Shown piece after piece: positions 61,614-64,000 of a DNA stretch of 64,000 nt. The notes under the pieces were generated by a model. That model did not search any database, had not been told where the DNA came from, and worked only from the letters and a program-made list of their open reading frames with translations. Every line of letters starts with the position of its first letter. Position 1 is the first letter of the stretch. The stretch covers positions 9,521 to 73,520 of the forward strand of contig DATGFP010000156.1 in NCBI GenBank assembly GCA_035309005.1. Direction: 5' to 3'. Origin of the DNA: DATARH01 sp035309005. Its GTDB lineage: Bacteria > Pseudomonadota > Alphaproteobacteria > ATCC43930 > CGMCC-115725. A program made the position numbers and the translations under genes.

Positions 61614-64000
<2,387 letters not shown>

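Overview
The window is a GC-rich, densely packed bacterial chromosome segment. Gene content and local order point to an alphaproteobacterium, probably Rhodospirillales-like: ribF / ileS-lspA-bamF on one strand, proS-lolC-lolD-dnaE in a row, a short prolyl-tRNA synthetase, a phasin, UbiK, YbjN, and a MarR regulator followed by a two-component pair (PetP-PetR-like). The species cannot be fixed by eye. There are no rRNA or tRNA genes, insertion sequences, prophage blocks or CRISPR arrays. GTG/TTG starts and 1-4 nt stop/start overlaps are common.

Layout. 0-5.6 kb: carbohydrate-acid catabolism. The oxo-tetronate genes are split between a minus-strand array (otnI, an FtsJ-type RNA methyltransferase, a degenerate SDR, a membrane protein cut by the window edge) and plus-strand otnK-otnC. 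A polysaccharide-deacetylase-like gene converges on otnC. 5.8-8.4 kb: an RRM RNA-binding protein and a fused aldolase/dehydrogenase. 8.6-14.1 kb: bamF, lspA, ileS, a small ORF and ribF. 14.2-19 kb: Rieske oxygenase, hisI, a coiled-coil secreted protein, a three-gene membrane-envelope cluster and a universal stress protein. 19.2-31.6 kb: an NMT1-type ABC importer, an SDR, a GNAT, an amidase, a complete five-gene oligopeptide-type ABC operon and a serine hydrolase. 31.7-36.5 kb: CoA-transferase, an orphan ParA-like ATPase, a GFA-family protein, DUF6165 with a GT9 glycosyltransferase, and an unknown membrane protein. 36.7-45.8 kb: ilvE divergent from MarR, response regulator and histidine kinase; phasin, TetR, proC, YbjN, UbiK, a flavin monooxygenase and a HigA/HigB toxin-antitoxin locus. 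45.9-64 kb: dnaE, lolD, lolC, proS, a candidate small RNA or attenuator, GH15, acyltransferase, YqaA, acyl-CoA synthetase, nitronate monooxygenase, rnd and clpB (cut by the window end).

Regulation that can be read directly. (1) ilvE/marR: a 7-bp-arm palindrome covers the marR start codon and the -35 box of a well-formed ilvE promoter. (2) Phasin: a TTGACC-N17-GATATA promoter with a perfect TGC-rich palindrome just downstream and a second symmetrical TGC element upstream, as expected for PhaR-type control. (3) higA: a TTGACA-N17-TATCTT promoter with a 9-bp-arm palindrome inside it. (4) Upstream of GH15: promoter, two hairpins and a strong terminator within about 170 bp.

Unusual points. Two genes appear to start at non-standard codons (ACG for the FtsJ methyltransferase, CTG for the acyltransferase), each with a good ribosome-binding site. 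One SDR lacks the catalytic YxxxK. dnaE carries an in-frame hexanucleotide microsatellite in its PHP domain. Three families of palindromic intergenic repeats are scattered through the window, two of them inside the peptide ABC operon. I found no clear new defence or mobile system. The best candidates for undescribed biology are the small-RNA/attenuator locus, the ParA-like ATPase coupled to a CoA-transferase, and the non-AUG starts.
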